Assembly: GCF_008373755.1 (NCBI RefSeq)
Contig: NZ_VUJV01000003.1
Span: 1,240,001 to 1,304,000 of the forward strand
DNA: 64,000 bases
Direction: 5' to 3'
From: Nocardioides humilatus
GTDB lineage: Bacteria > Actinomycetota > Actinomycetes > Propionibacteriales > Nocardioidaceae
How positions within the stretch are numbered: position 1 is the first letter of the stretch; each line of letters starts with the position of its first letter. Position numbers and translations under genes: made by a program. The notes beneath the pieces were generated by a model. It searched no databases. It saw nothing but the letters and a program-made list of their open reading frames with translations, and had not been told where the DNA came from. Positions 36,580-46,021 of this stretch are shown here, one piece after another.

Positions 36580-37895
36580 GACGCACCGTCCTCGGGCACG
36601 CCGATCGGCCGCGTGACGGCGTCGACGGCCTCGGGGTCGAGGGCGAAGAGCTCGGCGAGCGCGGCGGCGTAGGAGACGGCGCCCTGCTCGTTGGCGAGCT
36701 CCTTGACCCGGACGGTGGGCTCGTGGAGGAGCTTGTCGGCGACGCGGCGCACCGTCTGGTGCACCTCGGCGCGGACCTCGGGCGGGAGGTCGGGGAGCCG
36801 GCTGTCGAGGCGGGTCATCTCGGCGTCGACGACCGAGGTGGCCATCGAGCGGAGGGCGACCACGGTGGGCGTGACGCTGGCTTGGCGCCGGGCCGCGAGG
36901 AAGGCGGTGACCTCTTCGCCCAGGATGCGGCGCACCTCGAGCACCTCGCGACCACCGTCGAGGGCGTGCATCGACGAGGCCAGCTTGGCCAGCCCGACCA
37001 GGGTCACCCCCGCCAGGTCGCCTGCACTGGGGTCGATGTCGTGCGGCAGCGCGAGGTCGATGAGGACGACGGGGCGCTCGGCGCTGTCAGGACGCGCGGC
37101 GGCGAGGCTGCGCCCGTCGATGAGCGTGCCGGCGGAGCCGGTGCAGCTGATGACGAGGTCGGCAGCGGCGAGCTCGCCACCCAGCGCGTCGAGCGGCACA
37201 GCGTGCGCGTCGTACTGGTCGGCGAGGCGCTGGGCCCGGTCGGCGGACCGGTTGACCACGGAGATGTGGGCGGCGCCCATCCGGCTGACGGTCGCGGTGG
37301 CGAGCGACGCCATCGCGCCAGCACCGACGATGACGACGCGGTGACCGGGGACGCCGCGGTCGGCGGCGCCGGGCACCGCCTCGGCGAGCGCCGCGGTCAC
37401 GAGGGTCGGTGCGACCTGGTCGATCGCCGTCTCGGCGCGGGTGCGCTTCCCGACGCGCAGGGCCTGCTGGAAGAGCGTGTTGAGCGCCGGGCCGACGGTG
37501 CCGAGCTCCTGGCCGCGGCGCAGCGCCTCACGGGTCTGGCCCAGGATCTGGCCCTCGCCGACGGCCATCGAGTCGAGGCCGGCCGCCACCTGGAAGAGGT
37601 GGGAGATCGCGCCGTCGTCGTAGTGCACGTAGAGGTGCGGGAGCAGCGCCTCGGTCGTCTCCCCGGCGCGCTCGACGAGGAGCCGCGAGAGCGACTCGAC
37701 GCTGCCGTGGAAGCGGTCGACCTCGGTGTAGATCTCGACCCGGTTGCAGGTCGAGATGACGGTGGCCTCGATGACGTGGTCACACGACTGGGCGTCGGCG
37801 ATCAGCTTCTGGACGCCGTCGTCGTCGAGCGCGACCCGCTCGAGCAGCGACACCGGTGCGGAGTTGTGGGAGATCCCCACGACCAGGACGCTCAT
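36576..37895 (-). CDS. hemA: Glutamyl-tRNA reductase
   Basis: A 439-residue NADPH enzyme for the first committed step of C5 heme synthesis. The active-site cysteine C50 is in STCNRVEIY, the catalytic domain has [14 protein letters not shown], and the nucleotide fold is [14 protein letters not shown]-terminal dimerisation helix follows. ATGA overlaps with rex and hemC. Expression is expected to be redox-controlled through the operator upstream of rex. Confidence 0.97.
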   Translation of the reverse strand: MSVLVVGISHNSAPVSLLERVALDDDGVQKLIADAQSCDHVIEATVISTCNRVEIYTEVDRFHGSVESLSRLLVERAGETTEALLPHLYVHYDDGAISHLFQVAAGLDSMAVGEGQILGQTREALRRGQELGTVGPALNTLFQQALRVGKRTRAETAIDQVAPTLVTAALAEAVPGAADRGVPGHRVVIVGAGAMASLATATVSRMGAAHISVVNRSADRAQRLADQYDAHAVPLDALGGELAAADLVISCTGSAGTLIDGRSLAAARPDSAERPVVLIDLALPHDIDPSAGDLAGVTLVGLAKLASSMHALDGGREVLEVRRILGEEVTAFLAARRQASVTPTVVALRSMATSVVDAEMTRLDSRLPDLPPEVRAEVHQTVRRVADKLLHEPTVRVKELANEQGAVSYAAALAELFALDPEAVDAVTRPIGVPEDGAS

Positions 37896-38608
37896 TGGTC
37901 ACCCCCGACGACCGCCGGCATCTCCGGAAGGTCCGGGTGCTCGTCGCGTGCGTGCTCGTGGGCCTTGCGCTGCTCGTGGTAGGCCAGGATCTGGAGCTCG
38001 ATCGAGAGGTCGACCTTGCGTACGTCGACGCCCTCGGGCACCGAGATCACGGCGGGTGCGAAGTTCAGGATGCTGGTGACGCCGGCGGCGACCATCCGGT
38101 CGGCGACGTCCTGCGCGGCGGCGGCCGGCGTCGCGATGACACCGATCGCGACGGAGTGCTCGCTGGCAATCGCCTCGAGGTCGTCGAACGGGCGCACCGG
38201 GACGCCGGCGACCAGCTCACCGGTGCGCTCGAGGTCGGCGTCGAGCAGCGCGACGACCCGGAAGCCACGGCTGCGGAACCCGGAGTAGTTGGCGAGGGCG
38301 TGACCCAGGTTGCCGATGCCGACGATGACGACCGGCCAGTCGTGGGTGACGCCGATCTCGCGGGCGATCTGGTAGCGCAGGTAGTCGACGTCGTAGCCGA
38401 CACCGCGAGTGCCGTAGCTGCCGAGGTAGGACAGGTCCTTGCGCAGCTTGGCGCTGTTGACGCCCGCGGCCGCGGCGAGGTCCTCGCTGGAGCAGGTGCG
38501 GATGCCGCGCTCAGCCAGCGCGGTCAGGGCCCGCAAGTAGACGGGCAGGCGTGCCACCGTCGCCTCGGGGATGACCCGGGCCGACTCGCTCGATGTCCGT
38601 GCGGTCAC
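37892..38608 (-). CDS. rex: Redox-sensing transcriptional repressor Rex
   Basis: A 238-residue NADH/NAD+-responsive repressor. The N-terminal winged helix is LPVYLRALTALAERGIRTCS...GVNSAKLRKDLSYLGSYGTRGVGYD, and the Rossmann fold is VVIVGIGNLGHALANY. The GTG at 38608 is preferred because GGAAAG precedes it; another GTG seven codons upstream (38629) is possible. It heads the hemACDB operon, as recalled for Streptomyces, where Rex represses its own operon. Confidence 0.95.
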   Translation of the reverse strand: MTARTSSESARVIPEATVARLPVYLRALTALAERGIRTCSSEDLAAAAGVNSAKLRKDLSYLGSYGTRGVGYDVDYLRYQIAREIGVTHDWPVVIVGIGNLGHALANYSGFRSRGFRVVALLDADLERTGELVAGVPVRPFDDLEAIASEHSVAIGVIATPAAAAQDVADRMVAAGVTSILNFAPAVISVPEGVDVRKVDLSIELQILAYHEQRKAHEHARDEHPDLPEMPAVVGGDQ

Positions 38609-38664
38609 TGCTCTTCTTTCCAGCTGCACTCACGGCGGGTGCGGCGGGAACAACTTTAGGAGTT

Positions 38665-38680
38665 TGTGAACGCGAGAACA
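38665..38680. promoter_or_regulatory. Candidate Rex operator upstream of rex-hemACDB
   Basis: TGTGAACGCGAGAACA fits TGTGAAC-N3-TTCACA with a perfect left half and two mismatches in the right half. It lies 57 bp upstream of the rex start. Its left half is identical to the site upstream of nuoA at 5688-5703. Confidence 0.65.
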
Positions 38681-38695
38681 AAACGAGCGAGACCG

Positions 38696-39124
38696 CTACT
38701 CGACCGGAGCAGGCTCAGGGTGAGTGATAGGCCACACCACGAACCGATAGGCGGCGAAGTTGAGCACCAGGCTGCAGGCGATCGAGGCCAGCTTGGCAGC
38801 GGCCAGCGCCACGTCGCCGTCGTCGAGCACGCTGCCCAGCAGGCTGAGCCAGCCGTGGATCAGGAGCGGCTGCGCCACCCACATCACGGCGCCGGTCGTC
38901 GCGACGAAGAGACCCGCCTGACGCAGCGTGAGCCGCTCGGCCCGGAAGGTGAAGAGGCCGTTGACCACGAAGCTGAAGACCATGCCGGCGCTCGAGGAGC
39001 AGAAGTTGGCCAGCGTGATGCCCAGCCGGTCGTGCAGCACCAAGAAGAGCGCCCAGTCGATCGCGGTGTTGCAGACGCCCACCCCGGCGAACCGTACGGC
39101 GGTCCACGGGATCGGGCGGGTCAG
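38696..39124 (-). CDS. GtrA-family membrane protein, CTG start
   Basis: A 142-residue four-helix protein of the GtrA family, thought to flip or present polyprenyl-phosphate sugars made by the adjacent GtrB-like enzyme. The family opening AVRFAGVGVCNTAIDWALF is near the N-terminus. No canonical start codon gives a complete first helix; a CTG at 39124 overlaps the upstream TGA (CTGA) and has GGGAG 7 nt before it. A GTG inside the first helix is the only alternative. Confidence 0.85.
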   Translation of the reverse strand: MTRPIPWTAVRFAGVGVCNTAIDWALFLVLHDRLGITLANFCSSSAGMVFSFVVNGLFTFRAERLTLRQAGLFVATTGAVMWVAQPLLIHGWLSLLGSVLDDGDVALAAAKLASIACSLVLNFAAYRFVVWPITHPEPAPVE

Positions 39125-40152
39125 GACGACGCTCCCGGGTCGTCGCGACCCATGTCGCGGTGGCGGCGCGGTCCGGGCGTCGCCGCGCCTTCCCGCGCGA
39201 CGAGCGACAAGGAGTAGAGCGGCCGGTCCTGGGCCTCGACGTAGACGCGTCCCAGGTAGGTCCCGATCACGCCCATCATGATCAGCTGGATCCCGCCGAG
39301 CAGGAACATGCCGACGCCGAGGAACGCCCACCCGGGGACGGACTGGTCGGGCTGGAAGACCCGCACGGAGACCACGTAGACGGCCAGCAGCACGCTCAGC
39401 AGCGAGATGGCGATGCCGAGCCGGCTGATCATGCGCAGCGGCGCGGTCGAGAAGCCGAGGATGCCGTTGGCGGCGAAGCTGAGCATCTTGCGGAGGGGAT
39501 AGCCGGTCTCGCCGGCGTACCTCTCGTCGCGGTCGAAGAGGAGCGCCTCCTGCCGGAAGCCGACGTGGGCGACGATGCCGCGCAGGAAGCGGCCGTGCTC
39601 GCGGTAGCGGGAGACCTCGGCGACCACCCGGGCGTCCATGAGCCGGAAGTCACCGACGTTGCGCGGGATCTCGATCGAGGCGAGCCGGTCGAGCACCCAG
39701 TAGAAGGCGTAGGCGGTCGACCGCTTGAAGACGGTGTCCTTGCGGCTGCGGCGCTCGCCGTAGACGACGTCGACGCCGTCCTCCCACAGCTTGATCATGT
39801 CGACGCTGACCGACGGCGGGTCCTGGAGGTCGGTGTCCATCACGATGACCGCGTCGACCGACTTGTCGTCGGCGACCAGGTCGAGGCCCGCGGTGACGGC
39901 GAGCTGGTGCCCGAAGTTGCGCGACAGCGACAGCACGGTGACCCGCGGGTCGGCCTTGCGCAGGTCGAGGAGCCGCTCCAGCGACGCGTCGCGACTGCCG
40001 TCGTTGACGTAGACGAACTCGTAGTCGAGGTCGTCGCGCACGGTGGTCGCCTCGGTGAGCGCGGCATGGAACACCGCGATGTTGTCCTGCTCGTTGTAGA
40101 CGGGCAGGACGTAGGCGATCCGGCGGCGGGAGTCGTCAGTCGGATCGGGCAT
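39121..40152 (-). CDS. GtrB-type polyprenyl-phosphate glycosyltransferase (GT2)
   Basis: A 343-residue membrane glycosyltransferase that loads a sugar onto polyprenyl phosphate on the cytoplasmic face. The GT-A domain has YVLPVYNEQDNI, VNDGSRDAS and the metal motif VIVMDTDLQDPP. Two C-terminal transmembrane helices (about 235-255 and 270-292) anchor it. It is coupled to GtrA downstream and follows a multi-pass protein that may be the final transferase. Confidence 0.92.
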   Translation of the reverse strand: MPDPTDDSRRRIAYVLPVYNEQDNIAVFHAALTEATTVRDDLDYEFVYVNDGSRDASLERLLDLRKADPRVTVLSLSRNFGHQLAVTAGLDLVADDKSVDAVIVMDTDLQDPPSVSVDMIKLWEDGVDVVYGERRSRKDTVFKRSTAYAFYWVLDRLASIEIPRNVGDFRLMDARVVAEVSRYREHGRFLRGIVAHVGFRQEALLFDRDERYAGETGYPLRKMLSFAANGILGFSTAPLRMISRLGIAISLLSVLLAVYVVSVRVFQPDQSVPGWAFLGVGMFLLGGIQLIMMGVIGTYLGRVYVEAQDRPLYSLSLVAREGAATPGPRRHRDMGRDDPGASS

Positions 40153-40173
40153 GGGACAAACCCTAATGTGCGG

Positions 40174-41670
40174 TCAGATCGCGAGGATGCCGAGCACGAC
40201 CAGGGCCGCCGCGAACACGCCGGACAGGGCGTACTGGATCGGCTTGAGCCACCGGCTCAACGACGCGTCGGTGCCGTCGAGAGCCTCACGGTCGGGCTTG
40301 TGCCCGCGACGCCGTACGGACGTCTCGCGGACGAAGCCGGCGGCGGCGATCATGAACAGCGGCCCGGCGGTGGTCCAGTAGCGCGACCCCGCCACGTGCA
40401 CGAACGGCTGGACGAAGAGCATCAGCAGGCTGACCTTCGTCAGCGCGTCGAGGATCTGCGCCTCGAGCGTCCTCAGCTGCACGAAGAGCATCGAGACGAG
40501 CATCAGCAAGAACCACGGCACGTAGTAGATGTACGTCGCCGCGAACACCGACACCTCGACGACCTTGCCCACGGTGCCGCGCCCCTCGGGCGGGGTCAGG
40601 TAGTGGACGAAGTTGCTCGGGATGAAGAAGTAGGAGCCGATGTTCCACCAGGTCTGGCGTGCGTAGTGCGTGGTGGTGACATCGCGCATCGCGTAGTCGG
40701 ACATCTGCTTCTCGACCTCGACCTCGGAGGTGTCGGTCGCCCGGCCGACCTCACGCGCGTAGCGGAGCGGGCGGAACCACAAGAAGCTGTCGGGGTCGCA
40801 GGGCCCGAAGCACACCTGCTCGCGGTCGCCGAAGGTGTTGGCCAGCGAGATCGGCACCGTCGTGGTGGTGACGACCCGGGTGCCCAGCGCATCGGACGCG
40901 GCGATCGACCACGGCGCAAGGAGCACCAGGAAGACGGCCCCGGACACCCCGGCGGCACCGACCGCACGCCACCGCTGGGCGCCCTTGAGGAGGACGACAG
41001 CGGCGAGCAGCGTGATGAGGCCGAGAGCGGCCAGGACGATCGAGGTGCTCGACCGGAGGTAGAGGACCGCGGCCGCGAGGAGCCCGAGGTGGAGCGCTTC
41101 CTTCGGGGCGGGTGACTCCCCCGCTCGGAAGCGCCGCAGCATGTCGACGACGTGGGCGACCAGGACCACCAGCACGATGCCGCTCGGTGGGTCGCCGTAG
41201 GCCGTGAAGGACATGAAGACCCAGCTCGGCAGCAACGCGGGGAAGGCCATGAGCAGACAGGCCCAGCCCGGACCCAGGCGCTTCTTGACCGACCGGACGG
41301 CCCACAGCAGCAGGAGCAGGTTGGCGAAGCCGAGGTAGCCGCGGCACGCCCACTCCGCGGCGTCGGGGCACACGATGAAGAGCGGGGCCATCAGGATCGC
41401 CATGCCGGGCATGAACCAGCCCGACCCGACGACGTTGTGCTGCAGCTCCGCGCCGTCGGGGCTGTGGAAGGCGAAGACGTCGCGCACCAGGTTGGAAAGG
41501 GCGCGGGCGCCGTCGTAGTACTGCTGCTCGTCGTTGTAGGCCGGCGCGTGCATCGCCAGCGGGTAGATGAGCAGCTTCAGGACGAGGTGGGCGACGATCA
41601 GCCAGCCGAGGGCCACCTCGGGCCGCGGCATCCGCGCCGTCACGCGGTCAACGAGCGCGATCATGGGCAT
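40174..41670 (-). CDS. Multi-pass membrane protein, probable GT-C type glycosyltransferase
   Basis: About 498 residues with ten or more transmembrane helices. The first extracytoplasmic loop carries acidic residues (PAYNDEQQYYDGARAL), the usual position of the catalytic acid in GT-C enzymes using lipid-linked sugars. Two cysteines lie in a later loop (CFGPCDPDSF). Possible starts are GTG 41673, ATG 41670 or ATG 41664, all overlapping the end of the upstream gene. With the GtrB and GtrA genes it probably forms a surface glycosylation unit; the acceptor is unknown. Confidence 0.78.
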   Translation of the reverse strand: MPMIALVDRVTARMPRPEVALGWLIVAHLVLKLLIYPLAMHAPAYNDEQQYYDGARALSNLVRDVFAFHSPDGAELQHNVVGSGWFMPGMAILMAPLFIVCPDAAEWACRGYLGFANLLLLLWAVRSVKKRLGPGWACLLMAFPALLPSWVFMSFTAYGDPPSGIVLVVLVAHVVDMLRRFRAGESPAPKEALHLGLLAAAVLYLRSSTSIVLAALGLITLLAAVVLLKGAQRWRAVGAAGVSGAVFLVLLAPWSIAASDALGTRVVTTTTVPISLANTFGDREQVCFGPCDPDSFLWFRPLRYAREVGRATDTSEVEVEKQMSDYAMRDVTTTHYARQTWWNIGSYFFIPSNFVHYLTPPEGRGTVGKVVEVSVFAATYIYYVPWFLLMLVSMLFVQLRTLEAQILDALTKVSLLMLFVQPFVHVAGSRYWTTAGPLFMIAAAGFVRETSVRRRGHKPDREALDGTDASLSRWLKPIQYALSGVFAAALVVLGILAI

Positions 41671-42217
41671 CACTCTCGGCGTCGTAGTCCTGGGGCCAGC
41701 GCTTGGTGGCCTTCGGGTCGCTGCACACCGCGTCGTCCTTGGCGGCCTTCACGACCGGCAGGTCGAGCTCGAAGGTGCCGCGGACCAAGGTGTCGTCGTC
41801 GGTGTCGGGCAGCGCCTCGACCATCACCCGCACCACCTCGCCGCGACCCGATCCCGGTGCGCGGAGGACGGCGTCGTAGGGGGCCGGGCGCTGCGAGGCG
41901 ACGAATCCGGCGTCCTCGAAGTCGGCCACGATCGCGGCGAGCGCCTCGGTGTCGTCGAGCTCGTCGTACTGCGCGACCAGGCGCCGGCGCAGCTCGCCGT
42001 CGACCTCGACATCGCCGTCGTGGCGGACCTGGTAGCCGAAGGTCAGGCGGGTGTCTCCCGGCAGCGGGAAGCACCCGGTCGCCAACGCGTCGGCCGGCAG
42101 GTCGGGCCGGTAGTCGCCCGTGGGCTCGGCCCGCCCGAATGTGTGGCTGAGGAGCAGTACGACGAGCACCACCGCGCTCGCCGCGAGCGCCACCGTGCGC
42201 CGCCCCATGCCCAACAC
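41648..42217 (-). CDS. Membrane-anchored hypothetical protein
   Basis: A 189-residue protein with an N-terminal transmembrane segment (TVALAASAVVLVVLLLSH) and an extracytoplasmic domain with two cysteines (ATGCFPLPG, AVCSDPKA). No family is recognised. Its 3' end overlaps the glycosyltransferase-like gene by 17-26 bp depending on the start used, suggesting the same operon. A small hairpin (42222-42239, GCGACC and GGTCGC) separates it from the glutaredoxin gene. Confidence 0.75.
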   Translation of the reverse strand: MLGMGRRTVALAASAVVLVVLLLSHTFGRAEPTGDYRPDLPADALATGCFPLPGDTRLTFGYQVRHDGDVEVDGELRRRLVAQYDELDDTEALAAIVADFEDAGFVASQRPAPYDAVLRAPGSGRGEVVRVMVEALPDTDDDTLVRGTFELDLPVVKAAKDDAVCSDPKATKRWPQDYDAESDAHDRAR

Positions 42218-42244
42218 GTGAGCGACCCTAAACGGTCGCGGGCC

Positions 42245-42508
42245 TCAAACCGCGAGGGCCCTCCGGAGCCGGACAGGGTCCACCCGCCAGAAATCGTGCT
42301 GCTTGCCGTCGATGAACGTCACCGGGATCTCGTGCCCGAACCGGCTCTCCAGGTCCGCATCACCGTCGATCGACACCTCGACGTAGCCCTCCCCCAGCTC
42401 GGCGCACACCTGCTCGATCAGCACCCGGGCGTCGTCGCAGAGGTGGCATCCGGGGCGGGAGTAGAGAGTGATGCGAGGCGGCGTGGTCGGCGTGGTCGGC
42501 GAGGTCAC
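42245..42508 (-). CDS. Glutaredoxin-like protein (DUF836 type)
   Basis: An 87-residue thioredoxin-fold protein with the redox motif PGCHLCDDA (CxxC) after LYSR, and the cis-proline in EIPVTFIDG. It probably reduces disulfides in the cytoplasm. GTG start overlapping the TGA of the acyl-CoA ligase gene. It corresponds in position to Rv0508, just before hemA in M. tuberculosis, though here glycosylation genes and rex lie in between. Confidence 0.85.
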   Translation of the reverse strand: MTSPTTPTTPPRITLYSRPGCHLCDDARVLIEQVCAELGEGYVEVSIDGDADLESRFGHEIPVTFIDGKQHDFWRVDPVRLRRALAV

Positions 42509-44076
42509 TCGAGGATCCCGAGCGCCCGGCGACGGTCCTGGCCGCGCAGCCGACCCTTCTGCACCTTGCCCGTCGCGGTGTGGGGCAGCTCGGCCACCAC
42601 CTCGAGGCGGGTCGGCCGCTTGAACCGCGCGAGGCGCTCCTCGCAGTGGGCCTCGACAGCAGCAGCGAGCGCGGCGGGATCGGCGGCGGGATCGGCCGGT
42701 ACGACGTAGGCGACGACGGCCTCGCCGGTCATCGGGTCGGGCGTGCCGATGACCGCGGCCTCCCGGACGCCCGGCGCCTGCTTGAGCACCGCCTCGATCT
42801 CGGTCGGGTAGACGTTGAAGCCCGACACGATGATCAGGTCCTTGACCCGGTCGACCAGGTGCAGGTCGCCGGCGGCGTCGTAGACGCCCACGTCGCCAGT
42901 GGGCCACCAGCCGTCACCGTCGGGCCCATCGGCACCGTCGGGCCAGTAGCCGCTGAACAGGTTGGCGCCCCGGATCTCGATCTCACCGGGGTCGGTGAGG
43001 TCGGCACCGGTCAGCGGGACCCGGTCGTCGTCGACGAGGCGCAGCTCGATGCCGGCGAGCGGCGTACCGACCGAGCCCGGTTGGGGGGCTGCGGAGATGA
43101 GGGTCGTGGTGACGACGGGCGCGGCCTCGGTCAGGCCGTAGCCCTGGTGGACCGGGATCCCGGTGCGCTCGGTGAAGTCGTCGATCACGTCTGCAGCCAG
43201 CGGCGCGGAGCCCGACAGCACCAGCCGGACCGGGCCGAGGCGCTCCTCGAGCGCCTCGACTCCGCGCCAGTGCGCGAAGACCGGTGGCGCGACGGGCACG
43301 ACGCTGCACGCCTCGTCCTCGATCAGGTCGAGCGTGCCCTCGGGGTCGAACCGCTCCGCGAGCACCAGCTTGGCGCGGTGGCGCAGCACCCCGCCCAGCA
43401 CGGCGTTGAGGCCGTAGACGTGGAAGAGCGGGAGGACGCCGAGCACGACGTCGTCGCTGTGGATCATCGGCGGGTCGACGGTCGCCACCTGCTCGATGTT
43501 GGCGACCAGAGCCCGGTGGGTGAGCATCACGGCGCGCGGCAGGCCCGAGGTGCCGCTCGTGTAGAGCAGGACCGCGAGCTTCTCCGGGTCCTTGAGCTGC
43601 GGGACCTCCTGGGGCTCGGCGGCCAGCAGGTCGTCATAGGACCGCTCGTCGGCCAACGGCAGCGCACCCACGACAACGGTGGCGACGACCCGGCCGTCCT
43701 CGTCCTTCGCCGCCGCGACGGCCCCGCGTACGGCGTCGATCGTGTCACCGTCGGCGACGGCCATCCGGGCGCCGGAGTCGGTGACCATCCGGGTCAGCTC
43801 GCTCGGCGTCGAACCCGGGTTGACCGGCACCGCGACCGCCTGCGCTCGCAGCACCCCCAGGTAGGTCGTCACGAACTCGAGGCGGTTGCCGACGGCGATG
43901 AGGACGCGGTGGCCCGCGAGGATCCCGGCGTTGCCGAGCCCGCTCGCCACCCGGCTCACCTCGCGGTCGAGCTCTGCCCACGTCATTCCTCGGCCACCCG
44001 CCTCGACGACAGCGAGTCGATCGCCAGCCTCGGCCGCAGCAGCCGTCACGAGGACTGCCAGGTCGGGAACAGACAT
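42505..44076 (-). CDS. Acyl-CoA synthetase (AMP-dependent ligase family)
   Basis: A 523-residue adenylate-forming enzyme, probably for fatty or aromatic acids. Motifs in order: [20 protein letters not shown], the adenylate motif [18 protein letters not shown], the hinge [20 protein letters not shown] and the catalytic lysine in TATGKVQKG. The stop overlaps the glutaredoxin GTG. Substrate cannot be assigned. Confidence 0.92.
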   Translation of the reverse strand: MSVPDLAVLVTAAAAEAGDRLAVVEAGGRGMTWAELDREVSRVASGLGNAGILAGHRVLIAVGNRLEFVTTYLGVLRAQAVAVPVNPGSTPSELTRMVTDSGARMAVADGDTIDAVRGAVAAAKDEDGRVVATVVVGALPLADERSYDDLLAAEPQEVPQLKDPEKLAVLLYTSGTSGLPRAVMLTHRALVANIEQVATVDPPMIHSDDVVLGVLPLFHVYGLNAVLGGVLRHRAKLVLAERFDPEGTLDLIEDEACSVVPVAPPVFAHWRGVEALEERLGPVRLVLSGSAPLAADVIDDFTERTGIPVHQGYGLTEAAPVVTTTLISAAPQPGSVGTPLAGIELRLVDDDRVPLTGADLTDPGEIEIRGANLFSGYWPDGADGPDGDGWWPTGDVGVYDAAGDLHLVDRVKDLIIVSGFNVYPTEIEAVLKQAPGVREAAVIGTPDPMTGEAVVAYVVPADPAADPAALAAAVEAHCEERLARFKRPTRLEVVAELPHTATGKVQKGRLRGQDRRRALGILE

Positions 44077-44152
44077 AGGGGCGATAGTAGGCGTTTGCCG
44101 AGCAGGGGTTCACGGGTCCGCCTATCTCGTCCGCACTACTAGGCTCTTGCCC

Positions 44153-45040
44153 ATGGCAGCGCCCCCCGATCGAGCGAAGCGGCTGAACCTCAAGCAGCGA
44201 TCGAAGCTCGCAGGCGAAGCGGCCGCCGCGGCAGCGGAGGTCGAGACGGCGCTCGCGCTGCCCGCCGACCCGGAGGCCGCCGCCTTCTTCGACGTCGACA
44301 ACACCGTCATGCAGGGCGCGAGCATCTTCCACCTGGCGCGCGGCCTCTACCGGCGCAAGTTCTTCACCACGCGCGACCTGATCGGCGCGGCCTACAAGCA
44401 GGCCTACTTCCGGGTCGCCGGCGTCGAGGACCCCGAGCACGTCGCCGAGGCCCGCAACTCCGCGCTCGCCTTCATCGCCGGTCACACGGTGGCCGAGCTG
44501 CAGGAGCTCGGCGAGGAGATCTTCGACGAGGCCATGGCGCACCGGATCTGGCCCGGCACCCGCGCTCTCGCTCAGCTCCACCTCGACGAGGGCCAACGGG
44601 TCTGGCTGGTCACCGCGGCGCCGATCGAGATCGCCCAGGTGATCGCCCGCCGACTCGGACTGACCGGCGCCATGGGCACGGTCGCCGAGCACGTCGACGG
44701 CGTCTACACCGGTCGACTCGTCGGCGACATGCTCCACGGACCCGCGAAGGCCGAGGCGATCTTGGCCCTCGCCGAGCGCGAGGGGCTCGACCTGAGCCGC
44801 TGCTCGGCCTACTCCGACTCCTCCAACGACCTCCCGATGTTGAGCATGGTCGGCGACCCGTGCGCCATCAATCCCGACCCCAAACTCCGCGCCTACGCCC
44901 GCGAGAAGGGCTGGCGGATCCGCGACTACCGCACCGGCCGGAAGGCCGCCCGAGCCGGTCTGGTCGTCGGTTCGGCGGCCACGGGCGCGGCCGTCGCCAG
45001 CGTCCTCGTACGGCGCGAGCTGCGCCGCCACGTGCGCTGA
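44153..45040 (+). CDS. HAD-IB family phosphatase (SerB1-like)
   Basis: A 295-residue HAD hydrolase with the nucleophile motif [11 protein letters not shown] (about 43-53), a lysine in [10 protein letters not shown] and the acidic motif [13 protein letters not shown]-terminal hydrophobic segment ([20 protein letters not shown]) suggests membrane attachment. Similar proteins act as phosphoserine phosphatase or lysophosphatidate phosphatases. The position matches Rv0505c near the Rv0502 acyltransferase. No clear ribosome-binding site, possibly leaderless. Confidence 0.88.
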   Translation: MAAPPDRAKRLNLKQRSKLAGEAAAAAAEVETALALPADPEAAAFFDVDNTVMQGASIFHLARGLYRRKFFTTRDLIGAAYKQAYFRVAGVEDPEHVAEARNSALAFIAGHTVAELQELGEEIFDEAMAHRIWPGTRALAQLHLDEGQRVWLVTAAPIEIAQVIARRLGLTGAMGTVAEHVDGVYTGRLVGDMLHGPAKAEAILALAEREGLDLSRCSAYSDSSNDLPMLSMVGDPCAINPDPKLRAYAREKGWRIRDYRTGRKAARAGLVVGSAATGAAVASVLVRRELRRHVR

Positions 45041-45091
45041 TTCTGATCTGATCTTGGGCTCAACCGCAGGGTTAAGACTCGGCCACAGTTT

Positions 45092-45120
45092 CCGATCCGG
45101 TCGCATGCGACCCGGATCGG
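45092..45120. repeat. Near-perfect inverted repeat upstream of the BldN-like sigma gene
   Basis: CCGATCCGGTCGCA (45092-45105) faces TGCGACCCGGATCGG (45106-45120), complementary with a single-base bulge. It ends 39 bp before the sigma factor start. It may terminate the upstream phosphatase transcript or serve as an operator for the sigma gene; there is no T tract. Confidence 0.55.
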
Positions 45121-45159
45121 CCTTACCATTCCGTAGGAGCGTTCAACGGGAGGGAAACC

Positions 45160-45945
45160 GTGAGCCTGGACAAGGACATCACGCGCGGCCTTGAGGCCTT
45201 GCGCGATGCCGTCCTGTCCTCTCTTCTGCCCCCTGTCGGACCGGCTCTCGCGGTCGCAGGCGGCGCCGCGCCGGCCACCCGCCCCGCGGGCGGTTTCTGG
45301 CTGCTGAGCGAGGCGGAGTCGTCGTACCCCGCCGGCGAGGGCGGCGGCAGCTTCGGCGACGCCCGGCTGGCTGCGTCCTCGGAAGACTCCCCGGAGGAGC
45401 GCGAGCGCCTGATCGGGCTGGTCGAGCTCGCTCGCGGCGGCGACGCCGACGCCTTCGGGTTGCTCTACGACCACTACCAGCCGTCGATCTACCGCTTCCT
45501 CTACTACCGCACCCGCTCGATCGTGGTGGCTGAGGACCTGACCTCGGAGACCTTCTTCCGGGCGCTGCGCAACATGGCGTCCTTCCGTTGGCAGGGCAAG
45601 GACTTCGGCGCCTGGCTGATGACGATCGCGCGCAACCTGGCCACCGACCACTTCAAGGCCGGCCGCACCCGCCTGGAGATGACGACCGAGGACATGGGTC
45701 AGCACGACGACTCCACGGAGGGTCCTGAGACCGCCGTGCTCGCCAGCCTGACCAACGAGATCCTCCTGTCGGCCCTCACCGAGCTCCCCAACGAGCAGAA
45801 GGACTGCCTCGTGATGCGCTTCCTCCAGGGGATGAGCATCGCCGAGACCGCGCAGGTGCTCGGACGCAGCGAGGGAGCCATCAAGCAGCTGCAGCTGCGC
45901 GGCGTGCGCAACCTCGCCAAGCTGATGCCGGAAGGCCTGCGATGA
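45160..45945 (+). CDS. ECF sigma factor, BldN-like
   Basis: A 261-residue sigma factor with an unusually long N-terminal extension (about 85 residues, Gly/Ala/Ser-rich), then region 2 (FGLLYDHYQPSIYRFLYYRTR, about 99-165) and region 4 (LPNEQKDCLVMRFLQGMSIAETAQVLGRSEGAIKQL). BldN of Streptomyces also has an N-terminal extension that is removed to activate it. GTG start with GGGAGGG upstream. The next gene encodes a membrane DUF5667 protein, as in the bldN-rsbN pair. Naming it BldN is an inference. Confidence 0.85.
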   Translation: MSLDKDITRGLEALRDAVLSSLLPPVGPALAVAGGAAPATRPAGGFWLLSEAESSYPAGEGGGSFGDARLAASSEDSPEERERLIGLVELARGGDADAFGLLYDHYQPSIYRFLYYRTRSIVVAEDLTSETFFRALRNMASFRWQGKDFGAWLMTIARNLATDHFKAGRTRLEMTTEDMGQHDDSTEGPETAVLASLTNEILLSALTELPNEQKDCLVMRFLQGMSIAETAQVLGRSEGAIKQLQLRGVRNLAKLMPEGLR

Positions 45946-45970
45946 GCCCTCTCAGCACCCTGGTCATTGC

Positions 45971-45990
45971 TGACTACTCGCGAGTAGTCA
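45971..45990. promoter_or_regulatory. Perfect 20-bp palindrome between sigma factor and DUF5667 genes
   Basis: TGACTACTCGCGAGTAGTCA is fully self-complementary. It lies 25 bp after the sigma gene stop and 31 bp before the candidate sigma-dependent promoter at 46022. An operator for a dimeric repressor or activator is likely; without a T tract it is not a classical terminator. Confidence 0.6.
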
Positions 45991-46021
45991 TCCTGGAGGA
46001 TGCAGGTCACACCGAACGAGC

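Noticed and set aside
45971-45990. Rho-independent terminator after the sigma gene
   Set aside because: The palindrome has no loop of its own and no T tract; an operator is more likely.
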